A DNA stretch of 64,000 nt from Alteromonas sp. KUL49 (GTDB lineage Bacteria > Pseudomonadota > Gammaproteobacteria > Enterobacterales > Alteromonadaceae), in the NCBI RefSeq assembly GCF_006538345.1, contig NZ_BJKL01000003.1, forward strand, positions 372,001 through 436,000. The letters are read 5' to 3'. Both the position numbers and the translations under genes were made by a program. Below are positions 54,033 through 63,597 of this stretch, in pieces. The notes beneath the pieces were generated by a model that ran no database searches, had not been told where the DNA came from, and saw only the letters and a program-made list of their open reading frames with translations. Every line of letters starts with the position of its first letter. Positions within the stretch are counted from its first letter, which is position 1.

Positions 54033-55550
54033 ATGATCTTGGCAGAATCACCTCGACGTCAACGGGTCGCTAAGCTTGTTAGCTGGGGACATTGGTTTGC
54101 ACTGGCGAATATCATTATCGCTGTTGTTATAGCCTCAATATTTATCTTTTCATCCCCTATTCCCAGTACCGCGCTGGGTACTGTGTATTTGCTTAGCAAC
54201 TGGCTTGGGCACATAGGCTTTCTTACCTTTTTCGGTTTTGTCATTTTTATACTCCCCTTGTGTTACCTCGTCAGTAATACTCGCTTTATCAAAGGAATAT
54301 CCTCCGCTGTGGCAGCCTTTGGGCTGGCGCTACTTGCCTTCGATGCCTTGCTATACAACAGAACGGGCTTTCACATTAGTTTTCAGGCCGCCGACTTACT
54401 CAAGAATGAGGCGCAAAACCAGATTGGTGTATTTAGCTGGCAACAGTGGGTATTTTTACTTCTGTTGTTTTTGGTGTGGTTTGGATTTCAATTAGTATTA
54501 GCTAATGCAATTTGGAAGCGTGTAGAAAAATTCTCACAGTTTAAAGTGGGGATGCCCGTCGCCTCATTGTTTGTCACCTGCTTCGCGGCAAGTCATATTG
54601 TTCATGTATGGGCAGACGCCAATCTATATCAGCCTATTATCAAACAGGACAATATGTTTCCGCTGTCGTACCCCGCAACGGCAAAAACTACCATGTCTCG
54701 CTACGGACTGCTCGACCTTACTGCTTACCAAGAGCGAAAAGCATTACAGTTTGATTCAACGATTCATCAGATCCGCTATCCTTCACAGCCCGTGTATTGC
54801 TCTATCGATACAACTCGGGATTTTTCAGTGCTAGTGCAAATTGATGATGCTGAAATTAGCGCGAGTACAACTGCAAATTTAACTCAATTCGACCAATTCT
54901 ATACCACAGCCACCTCGGTGAAGGGGCTAGTGAATTCGGTACTTTTTGGTGTACCAGAGATTTATCAAGCGAGCCTAGATACGGCGAGACCTGTATTACT
55001 CGCTTTACCTACAGGGTTTGGCATGCCGGTGTCGGTGTATGCTGACACACAATATCTGGGTGTTATTCCAAAATCTTATGCGTCTGACGCTTTTACTGAG
55101 GCTAACGGACTGTCGGTAGCATTTTTGACCGCAAGTCAGATTGAAAGCTTTCTTAACAGCACCAATACCGATGAGCAGAACATTATTGTTGCTACTGGGT
55201 TTGGCGATGCGGAAAAAGCAGGCTCGCTTTTCACCAACCTGAATATTGCCGCTAGTGTTGCAAGTACCGAAGACTTGGCACCCACAGTGCTCGGTGTACT
55301 TGGTTGTAATGCAAGCCCGAGTTACTACTCTACGGGGCAAAACTTAGTAGCGCCCAGCCGAAACTGGTTAGTGAGTACGTCTGGTGAACGTGTAGTCGTA
55401 CTTCATAATGGTATTCGCACTGAAGTCCTCAGTAATGGCAGCTACACGCTAACCAATGCAAGTACACTTGAAAGAAGTAACGAACAACTCAATGTGGACC
55501 TACTAAGCCAAGCCATTAAACACCTTTCGATGTTCTCTTCGCAAAACTAG
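54033..55550 (+). CDS. yejM: YejM-like inner-membrane protein (DUF3413)
   Basis: 505 residues: five membrane helices in the first 190 residues, then a large periplasmic domain (about 215-505). In E. coli the protein (PbgA/LapC, 586 residues) binds LPS and regulates LpxC stability. Here the C-terminal sulfatase-like part is about 80 residues shorter, and its alkaline-phosphatase-fold residues are not obvious. Ends in CTAG shared with the convergent gmhB. Confidence 0.8.
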   Translation: MILAESPRRQRVAKLVSWGHWFALANIIIAVVIASIFIFSSPIPSTALGTVYLLSNWLGHIGFLTFFGFVIFILPLCYLVSNTRFIKGISSAVAAFGLALLAFDALLYNRTGFHISFQAADLLKNEAQNQIGVFSWQQWVFLLLLFLVWFGFQLVLANAIWKRVEKFSQFKVGMPVASLFVTCFAASHIVHVWADANLYQPIIKQDNMFPLSYPATAKTTMSRYGLLDLTAYQERKALQFDSTIHQIRYPSQPVYCSIDTTRDFSVLVQIDDAEISASTTANLTQFDQFYTTATSVKGLVNSVLFGVPEIYQASLDTARPVLLALPTGFGMPVSVYADTQYLGVIPKSYASDAFTEANGLSVAFLTASQIESFLNSTNTDEQNIIVATGFGDAEKAGSLFTNLNIAASVASTEDLAPTVLGVLGCNASPSYYSTGQNLVAPSRNWLVSTSGERVVVLHNGIRTEVLSNGSYTLTNASTLERSNEQLNVDLLSQAIKHLSMFSSQN

Positions 55551-56113
55551 GGCTGTATCTCGTTCAGCCCTTCTACGATGTCAACGTTGGTCATATCTGC
55601 ATTTTGTGGAATGGGCTTCCCGCGCAAAAAGTAGTGTTTTGAAACGCTTGCGGTTTGCGCGGCAACGATGTCTCTCCAGCTATCACCAATCATAATGCTG
55701 TTTTCAACATCAATGTTTAGCTCTGCTACTGCATCGTAAAACATACCGGCCTTTGGCTTTCTGCATTGACATTCAACAGTGAACTTTCCATCACCTTGAT
55801 CAGGATGATGAGGACAAAAATACACGGGAACATCTACGATCCCCTTGCTGGTAAAAACTTCTTGTACCTTGTTCATCAAATGCTTGAAGTCGCTTACTTC
55901 ATACATGCCTCGCGCAATACCTGATTGATTGGTAACAACAACAGGTAGATAACCGGCTTTTTGAAAGCGCAGTAAGAGTTCAAATATACCGTCAACAAAA
56001 TCAAACTGTTCGAACTGGTAGACGTATCCTTTATCCACATTAATGACGCCATCTCTGTCCAAAAAGAGTGCTCTAGTCTTTTTTACCGTTGGGTTCACGC
56101 TGTTTTCTTCCAT
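55547..56113 (-). CDS. gmhB: D-glycero-beta-D-manno-heptose 1,7-bisphosphate 7-phosphatase
   Basis: HAD phosphatase of LPS inner-core heptose synthesis. ATG start chosen at 56111-56113 (MEENSVNP), about 188 residues; an earlier ATG gives 203. Motifs: LFLDRDGVINVD (nucleophile), VVTNQSGIARG, zinc cysteines in CPHHPDQGDG...CQC, RKPKAGM and MIGDSWRD. The start lies inside the end of rlmA, so it follows it closely. Confidence 0.9.
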   Translation of the reverse strand: MEENSVNPTVKKTRALFLDRDGVINVDKGYVYQFEQFDFVDGIFELLLRFQKAGYLPVVVTNQSGIARGMYEVSDFKHLMNKVQEVFTSKGIVDVPVYFCPHHPDQGDGKFTVECQCRKPKAGMFYDAVAELNIDVENSIMIGDSWRDIVAAQTASVSKHYFLRGKPIPQNADMTNVDIVEGLNEIQP

Positions 56114-56921
56114 ACTTGTAAATGAAAATCTGCGGTGACTTGGGTGAGTGATCGACACATTTGATCAATACTATCTTTGGGAAGCTTCCAATAAAAAGGC
56201 GTCATTTTTATTAGCGCTAACGCCTGCTCGGGTGCGTCAAAAGCTAGCGTGAATTGGATGTTCTTCGTAGTGAGAAGTGAAAACCCCTCTCGCTCTGACG
56301 ATGGAAGCGTGTGCTTGCGCGGAGAGTCGTACACAAGCGATTTAAGCTCAAACAAATGCATTGGTGCAGGGTCAACGGTAAGAAGAACTCCCTCTTCTCC
56401 TAGAACCCTTTCATATTCCTCGTTTTTACCCGGCGCGAATACTTGGATGATCGCATTTAAAGATTCGTTTTCGATTGGCAGATCAAAACTGCTCGCCACA
56501 GCAAAATTCAACGACTTGATTTTTTTGCAGCAAGGTCAACCGCTACTTTTGAAATATCGCTACCACTGGCGTTGATCTCGTAACCGAGTTTAGCAAGAGC
56601 GTCATAGCAATACGAAAGATACGCCCCTTCTCCGCAACCTGCGTCATACAACTGAATGGGGTGACTATTGCCTTTGGGGATCTCGTTATCTAGAACATCT
56701 ACCATGGCCTCCATCAAAGGCAGATAACCGCCGGCCTCATGAAACTCCCTTCGTGCGAGAACCATGGCTTTGTCGTCACCCGGTTGCTTTGACTTTTTGA
56801 ATTGCACCGGCAGTAAGTTCACATAACCTGACTTGGCTTTATCAAAACTGTGATTATTCTCACATTTCACAGGCTGATGAGTAATGTCTATTGGGCTAGT
56901 GCAAAGCGGACAACGCCACAT
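56095..56921 (-). pseudogene. rlmA: 23S rRNA (guanine(745)-N1)-methyltransferase RlmA, frameshifted
   Basis: Methylates G745 of 23S rRNA. Start at ATG 56919-56921 (MWRCPLC), a zinc-ribbon of four cysteines/histidine, then KSGYVNLLPVQFKKSKQPGDD. The frame stops at 56508; a second from 56511 continues to 56095. One extra base in the T run at 56520-56526 gives DLAAKKIKSLNFAVASSFDL and a protein of about 275 residues, the normal length. Likely a sequence error. Confidence 0.87.
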
Positions 56922-56977
56922 AAATAAATCTTCAGATAAAAAGTAAAATGAAATTTTACCAGATTTACGCAAATGTC

Positions 56978-56993
56978 TGACACAAATTGTCAC
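56978..56993. promoter_or_regulatory. Candidate regulator site upstream of the two-component operon
   Basis: TGACACAAATTGTCAC, an inverted repeat that agrees at 13 of 16 bases with TGTCACAAACTGACAC at 61166-61181 upstream of the outer-membrane protein gene. It sits 75 bases before the regulator's ATG. Autoregulation is inferred. Confidence 0.35.
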
Positions 56994-57067
56994 GATATCT
57001 AACAGTTAGATAAGTTACAGTGGTGAAAATACCAACCACTACATATTTGAAGGGATGTTTACCCTAC

Positions 57068-57769
57068 ATGGCGCATGACAATACAATTGCTCTCGTTGAA
57101 GATGACGGCGAATTGGCAACTCTCATTGGTGAGTACCTAACCAATCAAGGTTTCCACATCAGCATATTTCACAATGCTGAAGACGCCATGCAGCATATCG
57201 TTAAAGCACAGCCCGCACTGGTTATTCTAGATATTATGCTACCTGGAATGAGCGGAATGGATCTGTGTAAAAAGATACGCGCCGAGTATCACGGTTTTAT
57301 TCTGATGCAAACCGCCCTTGAAGATGATATCGACCAGATGATGGGGCTAGAATTTGGCGCTGATGACTACGTCATTAAACAAGTACAACCTAGATTACTA
57401 CTGAGTCGAATTAGGGCGCTACTGCGTCGTTCAGAGCGGCAAAAGATCAATGATGAAAGTCATAATACCTCAACGACGACTTCTGTAGGGCCATTAAAGA
57501 TAAATACCAAAGATAGGTCTGTAACCTTGTACGATACACAGGTTGATTTAACCTGTGCAGAGTTCGAACTCCTTGAACTTTTGATTAAATCAGTAGGTAA
57601 TGTTGTTAGTCGTGATGATATTCTTCAACAACTGCGTGGTTTCGACTACGATGGATTCGACCGCTCCATTGACCGGCGAATTTCTAGATTGCGGAAAAAG
57701 GTTCAAGGTAAAGACGGAACTGAGCTTATAAAAACTATACGTGGTGTTGGTTATCAATTGTGTTTATAG
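57068..57769 (+). CDS. OmpR-family response regulator (RstA-like)
   Basis: Start taken at ATG 57068 (MAHDNTIALVEDDGE) with AGGGA upstream, giving 233 residues; a GTG at 57020 would add 16. Receiver with acidic pair EDD and aspartate in LVILDIMLPGMSG, lysine in YVIKQVQP; the winged-helix effector has VDLTCAEFELLELLIKS and FDRSIDRRISRLRKKV, as in RstA. Kinase gene follows after 15 bases. Confidence 0.88.
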   Translation: MAHDNTIALVEDDGELATLIGEYLTNQGFHISIFHNAEDAMQHIVKAQPALVILDIMLPGMSGMDLCKKIRAEYHGFILMQTALEDDIDQMMGLEFGADDYVIKQVQPRLLLSRIRALLRRSERQKINDESHNTSTTTSVGPLKINTKDRSVTLYDTQVDLTCAEFELLELLIKSVGNVVSRDDILQQLRGFDYDGFDRSIDRRISRLRKKVQGKDGTELIKTIRGVGYQLCL

Positions 57770-57784
57770 AAGGAACTATAAAAC

Positions 57785-59374
57785 ATGTTTAAATCCTTTA
57801 TTGGCCTGTGGTTACTCGTTTTTACCCCGTTATTTTTCCTTATTTACCCCAGTAGCTTTAACCCGATAATTAAGTTCAACACACACGTTGAAGAGCAAAG
57901 GTACATCGAAATATATGGGGGCACCTTTGACTTAATTGAGTCGGCACTTCCCCCCTATAACACAGACAACGTGGCCTCTGAATTCAACAATATTCGAGGT
58001 CAGTTCGGCTTTGATATCGTGTTAACTTCAACATCCGCATTAGCGCTTAACGAAGACTTAGCGAAGGTACTCTCAGAGGGAGGCATAGTATTTGTTAATG
58101 ACGAACCAGAATACTTACTCAAACGCCTGTATAAAACTGACTCTGTTATTCAGCTGTACACTGACTTTTCTGCTGATGAAGAAATCTATAATGGTGCCAA
58201 AGGAACGGTCGCACTAATAAAGCAAAGATTTGCTGGATTGTCCGCAACCGAGTTAACCGATGAAATTGCGAGTCTTGGCAATAAATTCCCTTATGACCTC
58301 TCGTTGTATACCGCTACACAGATAGCAATCACACCTACTGAAAAAGAAATGTTGCACAATGGTGGGTTCTTTTGGCGAGAGCCTAACGCGTCTCAAGTGT
58401 CTTTTTACATTCCTGTTGATAGCAGTAACCAGTTTTTGGTGGCGAACCTGATCCCTACTACATCAGTAAATGCATCGGTCATTTTGATTCTCATCGGTGT
58501 TTTTATTGTAGCTATTTCGATTGGTATGTTTTTATGGGTTTACCCGCTGTGGAGAGATCTCAATCGTTTGGTATCAGCCACCGAGCAACTGGGACAAGGT
58601 GAGCTTGGAAGCCGAGCATTCGTATCTTCAATCAGTGTTGTTGCCAAACTAGGACGAACATTTAACTTAATGGCGGATAAACTCTCACAATTACTGATTG
58701 GTCAAAGAACACTTACAAACGCTATAGCTCACGATCTGAGAACACCGCTCTATCGATTAAAGTTCGCTGTAGAAATGCTAGACGATACGGCTGACGAATC
58801 AAAGAAAGCGCGCTACAAAACATCGATTGATAACAGCATTAAAGACCTAGATCACTTGGTTAATCAAACACTGATGTTGTCTCGATACAGCAATGAAAAA
58901 GAACTTGTAACCTTTGTCGATTACAACATAACCGCCATAGTGTTAGAGGAATTCACTGCAACCTCTTCATCACACGTTGGAATTCATTGGGAACTACACC
59001 AAGTAGATAACGACGTGCGATTGTCAATAGATAGACTTGCCGTGAAACGCGCAATAAACAATCTTTTGTCTAACGCGAATAAGTTCGCAACAAGTAAAGT
59101 ACACGTACACACCTACATCGCCGATTCAAAACAAAACTTTGTCATTGAGGTCAGCGATGATGGCCCCGGCATACCAGACAATGAGCAAGAGAGTATCTTT
59201 ATACCATTCACACAATCCAGTTCCACAAACCCTGCAGGCAACAATGGTCATGGATTAGGGTTGGCTATCGTTAGACAAATTGCCAAATGGCACGATGGAC
59301 AGATCAGTGTAAGTACAAGTAGTTTGGGCGGCGCAAAATTTACACTTGAGCTGGCGATTCGTAATAGCCAATAG
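57785..59374 (+). CDS. Sensor histidine kinase (RstB-like)
   Basis: 529 residues. Two membrane helices (about 5-22 and 235-260) flank a periplasmic sensor of about 210 residues; then HAMP (about 260-310), phospho-accepting histidine in AIAHDLRTPLYRLKF, and ATPase with NNLLSNANKFA, DDGPGIPDNE and NGHGLGLAIVRQIAKWH. Longer than E. coli RstB by about 95 residues because of the sensor. Pairs with the upstream regulator. Confidence 0.88.
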   Translation: MFKSFIGLWLLVFTPLFFLIYPSSFNPIIKFNTHVEEQRYIEIYGGTFDLIESALPPYNTDNVASEFNNIRGQFGFDIVLTSTSALALNEDLAKVLSEGGIVFVNDEPEYLLKRLYKTDSVIQLYTDFSADEEIYNGAKGTVALIKQRFAGLSATELTDEIASLGNKFPYDLSLYTATQIAITPTEKEMLHNGGFFWREPNASQVSFYIPVDSSNQFLVANLIPTTSVNASVILILIGVFIVAISIGMFLWVYPLWRDLNRLVSATEQLGQGELGSRAFVSSISVVAKLGRTFNLMADKLSQLLIGQRTLTNAIAHDLRTPLYRLKFAVEMLDDTADESKKARYKTSIDNSIKDLDHLVNQTLMLSRYSNEKELVTFVDYNITAIVLEEFTATSSSHVGIHWELHQVDNDVRLSIDRLAVKRAINNLLSNANKFATSKVHVHTYIADSKQNFVIEVSDDGPGIPDNEQESIFIPFTQSSSTNPAGNNGHGLGLAIVRQIAKWHDGQISVSTSSLGGAKFTLELAIRNSQ

Positions 59375-59375
59375 A

Positions 59376-60275
59376 TTAGTGTTGCCCTGCCCTTGCAACA
59401 GAATGTGCGAAACGATTTAACCAGCCTGATGCAAGACTTGGCTTGTAGATGAGCTCAATATGCTCCTCCCACTCATGATTAAAGTCTGTCACGTCTATCA
59501 CCGCCAAGTTATTGTTGTAGGCGACGAAATCGGGTACGTACGCCAGCGCTTTTCCATTTTTGACCAGCGACATCAACATACTAAAATCATTACAACGATA
59601 AGTAATGGTTCTCGGTGACTTTTCGTCGGGCCAATTATCCGATCCTCTACCCCGCGTAATACCACAGAAGGGCGACACATCTGGACAGGCAAAACCGAAC
59701 TGACAAAGCTGTTCAAGGTTGAGTGCTCCGTCAGAAAATTGATTGAATAAGGAATGATGCTTCGATGCAACAACTGTAAACTTTGAAGACCCCATTACAA
59801 TACGCTCAAAATCAACAGTATAGGAACTTTGATCCAACGCTACACGTGTGACAAACGCTAAATGTGACTGGCCTGTAGCGACCTTTGTTAATGCTTGCCC
59901 TTCCCAGTTGGCTTCAACATTAAACTCAAAGCTTTCACTTGATACCTTAGAAACAACGTCAGGAAGGAAATGTTGAAGAATCAGTGACGGGCCCACAACA
60001 TTTACCGTAGTTTTACGACTTTCTCCAGTAAACTCACTTATTGCCTGCTCTGCCTCATGAACCAAGTGCAAGGCATATTGACGAAATTTCACCCCTTGTT
60101 GATTCAATACTATGTTACGTCCGGTACGATCAAATAACCGTGTGTTTAGTCTATCTTCAATACGTCGAATCGTTTTTGACAAAGCACCAGGCGTGATGTG
60201 CAACTCTGCGGATGCAAGATGCAAATTATTGCTTTGTGCCACAACGAGGAATTTCTTTAAATCTTCTATATCCAA
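59376..60275 (-). CDS. LysR-type transcriptional regulator
   Basis: 299 residues; helix-turn-helix NNLHLASAELHITPGALSKTIRRIEDRL near residues 15-42, then the substrate-binding domain. Divergent from the secreted protein at 60406 with 130 bases between, so it may regulate it. Convergent with the kinase, ending 2 bases from it. Confidence 0.85.
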   Translation of the reverse strand: MDIEDLKKFLVVAQSNNLHLASAELHITPGALSKTIRRIEDRLNTRLFDRTGRNIVLNQQGVKFRQYALHLVHEAEQAISEFTGESRKTTVNVVGPSLILQHFLPDVVSKVSSESFEFNVEANWEGQALTKVATGQSHLAFVTRVALDQSSYTVDFERIVMGSSKFTVVASKHHSLFNQFSDGALNLEQLCQFGFACPDVSPFCGITRGRGSDNWPDEKSPRTITYRCNDFSMLMSLVKNGKALAYVPDFVAYNNNLAVIDVTDFNHEWEEHIELIYKPSLASGWLNRFAHSVARAGQH

Positions 60276-60405
60276 AACAGCCCAAACAATTCCAAATTGG
60301 AAACAATAATATCTTTATTGTAGCTTAATAGTTAAAGACAACAATGGAACAATCAATACCATAGGTAAACGAAAGACACTTTTTCAGAAAGACAGAGAGT
60401 AAACC

Positions 60406-61116
60406 ATGAAGCATTTGGCTAGCTTTAGTGTTGCATTAATATTGTGGCTGTTCCTGAGCTCAACATCGTTTAGCTCCAATGAACCACACAAACATCACGG
60501 TGAACATGACCGGGTAGGCTCTCACGGCATGGTGTTATTCACGGACGGAGCAGAACTCTACGCCAGCCATCTTCCATTATATGCCACACCCCACGACTAC
60601 CAGTTAGTCTATTTGGTAGACAGTGCCAATGAAACAGACTTATTGAAACGACTGACACTCAGTCAAGGTGATGCCCCACCCGATTATCAACAGAACATTG
60701 TAACCTTGTTGCCCGATCAGTTTGACCTTAACCAACTCATTAATGGTGAATCATTCGAGATTGACGTGCAGTTTTTTAGGGGGCATTTTGAACGTAATGG
60801 CGAGAGGTGGTTTAAAGAGGAAAACCTTAGATTTGTTCGACCTGTGTACAGGCGTTCTTTATCTAACTTATCCCAAATAGATGATTCAACTACGATAGTT
60901 TGGGATAGGATTCACACGCCACTCAACCAAACCCAGTTGTATATATTTCCAATCCAAGCCGCTCCCTCATTTGATGCCATTGTGTTGGGTACAAGCTGTC
61001 CAGATACCATCAAATATTTAAGTGACGTTCCTGAGATACAACAGTTAGAACAAACTTTTTCACTGTGCGAATCAAGCCAACTCCTCTACTTTGAGACTCA
61101 AGATTTCGTTAAATAG
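60406..61116 (+). CDS. Secreted histidine-rich protein of unknown function
   Basis: 236 residues with signal peptide (about 1-24, STSFSS). The mature N-terminus has EPHKHHGEHDRVGSHG, a possible metal-binding stretch, then HLPLYATPHDYQLVYLVD. No named family. Divergent from LysR. Confidence 0.6.
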   Translation: MKHLASFSVALILWLFLSSTSFSSNEPHKHHGEHDRVGSHGMVLFTDGAELYASHLPLYATPHDYQLVYLVDSANETDLLKRLTLSQGDAPPDYQQNIVTLLPDQFDLNQLINGESFEIDVQFFRGHFERNGERWFKEENLRFVRPVYRRSLSNLSQIDDSTTIVWDRIHTPLNQTQLYIFPIQAAPSFDAIVLGTSCPDTIKYLSDVPEIQQLEQTFSLCESSQLLYFETQDFVK

Positions 61117-61163
61117 CATCCCAATGTAATAGTAAGCAACACATTGTTACCTCGCATTAAAGC

Positions 61164-61199
61164 AGTGTCACAAACTGACACAGAGTGTCCCATAGTGTT
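61164..61199 (+). promoter_or_regulatory. Candidate OmpR-type binding array upstream of OMP gene
   Basis: AGTGTC (61164), ACTGAC (61174), AGTGTC (61184) and AGTGTT (61194) recur at exactly 10-base steps. OmpR-family regulators bind such tandem half-sites. The first pair also forms TGTCACAAACTGACAC, matched by the site at 56978. It ends about 65 bases before the OMP ATG. Confidence 0.4.
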
Positions 61200-61264
61200 C
61201 CGTACAGCAAAGACCGATTTGCATATTATGTGGATACTGTTTTGTGATTATATGGAAGGTAACA

Positions 61265-61807
61265 ATGAAAAAGCTCACACCCATCGCGCTTGTTTTGGCG
61301 CTAAATACATTTACCGATAATGCGTCTGCAGATACATGGATAGGACTAGACCTTGGCGTTGGTTCATCTGACTACACATCATCGTCTGACAATATTGATA
61401 CATCAGGTGTTGCGTCGCTCACCATTGGCTATGAACTCACTCCAACTTGGGGAACGTCAGTCACTTTACTCACAGGGTCAGGTACCAGTATCGCTAAAGA
61501 TGACATTGGCGAGGCAACCGAGGCCGACGAAGACCTGGACTACAGCGCGATTTCTTTGAATGCCCATCGATATTTCACGCTGACAGACAATCAGTCTGTA
61601 TATGTCAGTGTAGGCGTTAACTACAACCAAACCAAAGTTGAACTTTTGGAGTCTACGCCAATTGATGAAAGCGGTGCTGGATACACCCTCAGCGCGGGCT
61701 GGGAGTATGATTTTGGTCAATGGCGAGTCAGAGCTGGAGCTCAACGATTAGGACTAAGCAGTGTAGATGTTAACACTGCAACCTTAGGAATCATCGTTGA
61801 GTTCTAA
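61265..61807 (+). CDS. Outer-membrane beta-barrel protein
   Basis: Start at ATG 61265 (MKKLTPIALVLAL), preceded by GGAAGGTAAC, giving 180 residues with signal peptide ending NASADT. The mature part alternates hydrophobic and polar residues in strands and ends in a C-terminal strand with final F (TLGIIVEF), the usual Bam recognition end of an 8-strand OmpW/OmpX-like barrel. Function unknown. Confidence 0.75.
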   Translation: MKKLTPIALVLALNTFTDNASADTWIGLDLGVGSSDYTSSSDNIDTSGVASLTIGYELTPTWGTSVTLLTGSGTSIAKDDIGEATEADEDLDYSAISLNAHRYFTLTDNQSVYVSVGVNYNQTKVELLESTPIDESGAGYTLSAGWEYDFGQWRVRAGAQRLGLSSVDVNTATLGIIVEF

Positions 61808-61820
61808 TCATACGAATAGT

Positions 61821-61842
61821 GGGGAGTTATATCTGACTCCCC
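61821..61842. terminator. Terminator between OMP and MFS genes
   Basis: GGGGAGT (61821-61827) and ACTCCCC (61836-61842) with CTCTTT after; serves the convergent pair. Confidence 0.65.
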
Positions 61843-61849
61843 TCTTTAC

Positions 61850-63472
61850 TTAGGCAACAGCACCACTCGCCTTGTCAGTGCCACCAGATTTAGTCGTTAA
61901 CTCTGCTTCAAGCGCTTCGAGGGATTTACCTTTGGTTTCTGGGAATAACTTCGCCACAAGTATCAAACCAATAGCCGCAAACGCACCGTAGATAAAAAAC
62001 ACCGTAGCAGCGCCCCAATTCGCCAACTCCCATGGAAACACTAACGTGACCGTAAAGCTCACCATGCTGTTAATCACGCCCACAAACGAAATGGCAACGC
62101 CGCGAATATGATTCGGAAATATTTCGGAGAACATTACCCACATCACAGGCCCTAGGGATACTGCAAATGACGCTACGAACCCTAGAATTCCCACTAGGAT
62201 GATTGTCGCATTTAAATTGCCCGCCAAGCTCAATACAAGCCCTTGCGCCTCATTAAATTCAGGTTTGCCCACAGAGTCGATCACCGCATTTTTAAAGGCC
62301 ACATCCGAGTCGTACTCAATGTCTTGTATGGTGGCGATATCACTCAGTTTCGGATGCTGCTCTACGATTTCAGTAATGTCTGCACTCTCTAACTTATAGG
62401 TTGCTTGGTTAAAGCCATAAGAAATACACGCCATTGAAATCACCACACCTGACAGCCCAACAACAAGTAAAGGTTTACGCCCCCATTTGTCGATAAAATA
62501 CATTGCCACTACAGTAAATAGAACATTGATTAAACCAACCAGTATGGCCTGTGCAAATGCGGCATTGGTGCCAACACCGCTTTGTTCAAAGATACTTGGC
62601 GCATAGAAAAATACCGTGTTAATACCAGTGATCTGTTGTGCGATACTGACAATCAAACCAACCACAAGAGCAAACCGCATCTTATTGCTAAATAAGAATC
62701 TTAGACTGTGCAGAATCGATGTATTTTGTCCTTTAATAGACTCTCGTATTTGAATAATTTCATCTTCATAACTGCGTTTAGAATCACCGCCATGTAACGT
62801 ATTCAGTACTGCTTGCGCTTCTTCATCCTTGTGTTTTAGTGCGAGCCAACGAGGGCTACGAGGTATAGTGAACAGTAGACCAAACCAAAGCAATGCAGGG
62901 ATAATCTCTAAACCTAGCATCCAACGCCATGTATTGGTATCAATGCCAAGGGTAATTACCCAATCCGCGGTGGTTTGGCTTGCTTGCAACAAGTAATAAT
63001 TCGCAAAATATGCCGCTGAAAATCCAACAACAATATTCAGTTGATTGACCGACACCATTTTTCCACGTTTTTCAGGCGGGCTAATCTCGGCAATGTACAT
63101 GGGTGCGACCATAAGTGAACAAAAAGCGAGTCCACCAACGAATCGCGCAATAACGAGTAGCTCATAGGTAGGTGAAAACGCAGAAGCAATTGCTGAAATC
63201 AAATAAAGGAATGCAATGATTCTGAGAAGGTAGCGGCGCCCGAATACATCAGAGAGTACGCCGGCTGACAAGGTTGCGATAATAGCGCCTAACGTAGGGG
63301 CACTAAACACAAAACCGAGCTGAATGTCGCTGAGTTGAAACTCACTGGTGAGGTAATTAGCGGTCCCAGAGATAACAGATGCATCGAATCCAAAGATAAA
63401 ACCACCCAAAGACACAATGATGGTGTAAAGCAGTACTGGCGATATTTTCATACACTTAACGATTTTTATCAT
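61850..63472 (-). CDS. MFS sugar:proton symporter (SP family)
   Basis: 540 residues with 12 membrane helices. Sugar-porter marks: GFIFGFDASVISG near the start, RFVGG and RSPRWL (PESPRWL type) in the first half, GINTVFFYAPSIF in helix 7 and PETKGKSLE at the end. An insertion of about 60 residues (SADITEIVEQHPKLSDIATIQDIEY...) in loop 9-10 is unusual for the family. Substrate unknown; xylose, galactose or similar. Confidence 0.88.
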   Translation of the reverse strand: MIKIVKCMKISPVLLYTIIVSLGGFIFGFDASVISGTANYLTSEFQLSDIQLGFVFSAPTLGAIIATLSAGVLSDVFGRRYLLRIIAFLYLISAIASAFSPTYELLVIARFVGGLAFCSLMVAPMYIAEISPPEKRGKMVSVNQLNIVVGFSAAYFANYYLLQASQTTADWVITLGIDTNTWRWMLGLEIIPALLWFGLLFTIPRSPRWLALKHKDEEAQAVLNTLHGGDSKRSYEDEIIQIRESIKGQNTSILHSLRFLFSNKMRFALVVGLIVSIAQQITGINTVFFYAPSIFEQSGVGTNAAFAQAILVGLINVLFTVVAMYFIDKWGRKPLLVVGLSGVVISMACISYGFNQATYKLESADITEIVEQHPKLSDIATIQDIEYDSDVAFKNAVIDSVGKPEFNEAQGLVLSLAGNLNATIILVGILGFVASFAVSLGPVMWVMFSEIFPNHIRGVAISFVGVINSMVSFTVTLVFPWELANWGAATVFFIYGAFAAIGLILVAKLFPETKGKSLEALEAELTTKSGGTDKASGAVA

Positions 63473-63597
63473 TTTTTTAACAGATAATAGCTAGTGTATA
63501 CAAAAATTCCTGCCCTTTTCTTTTATGCAATTTACTTTGATTATGTTTTTTCTTATCCGATGCTGAGTCAAAAAGTCTTACTTCATTGGCACGACTA

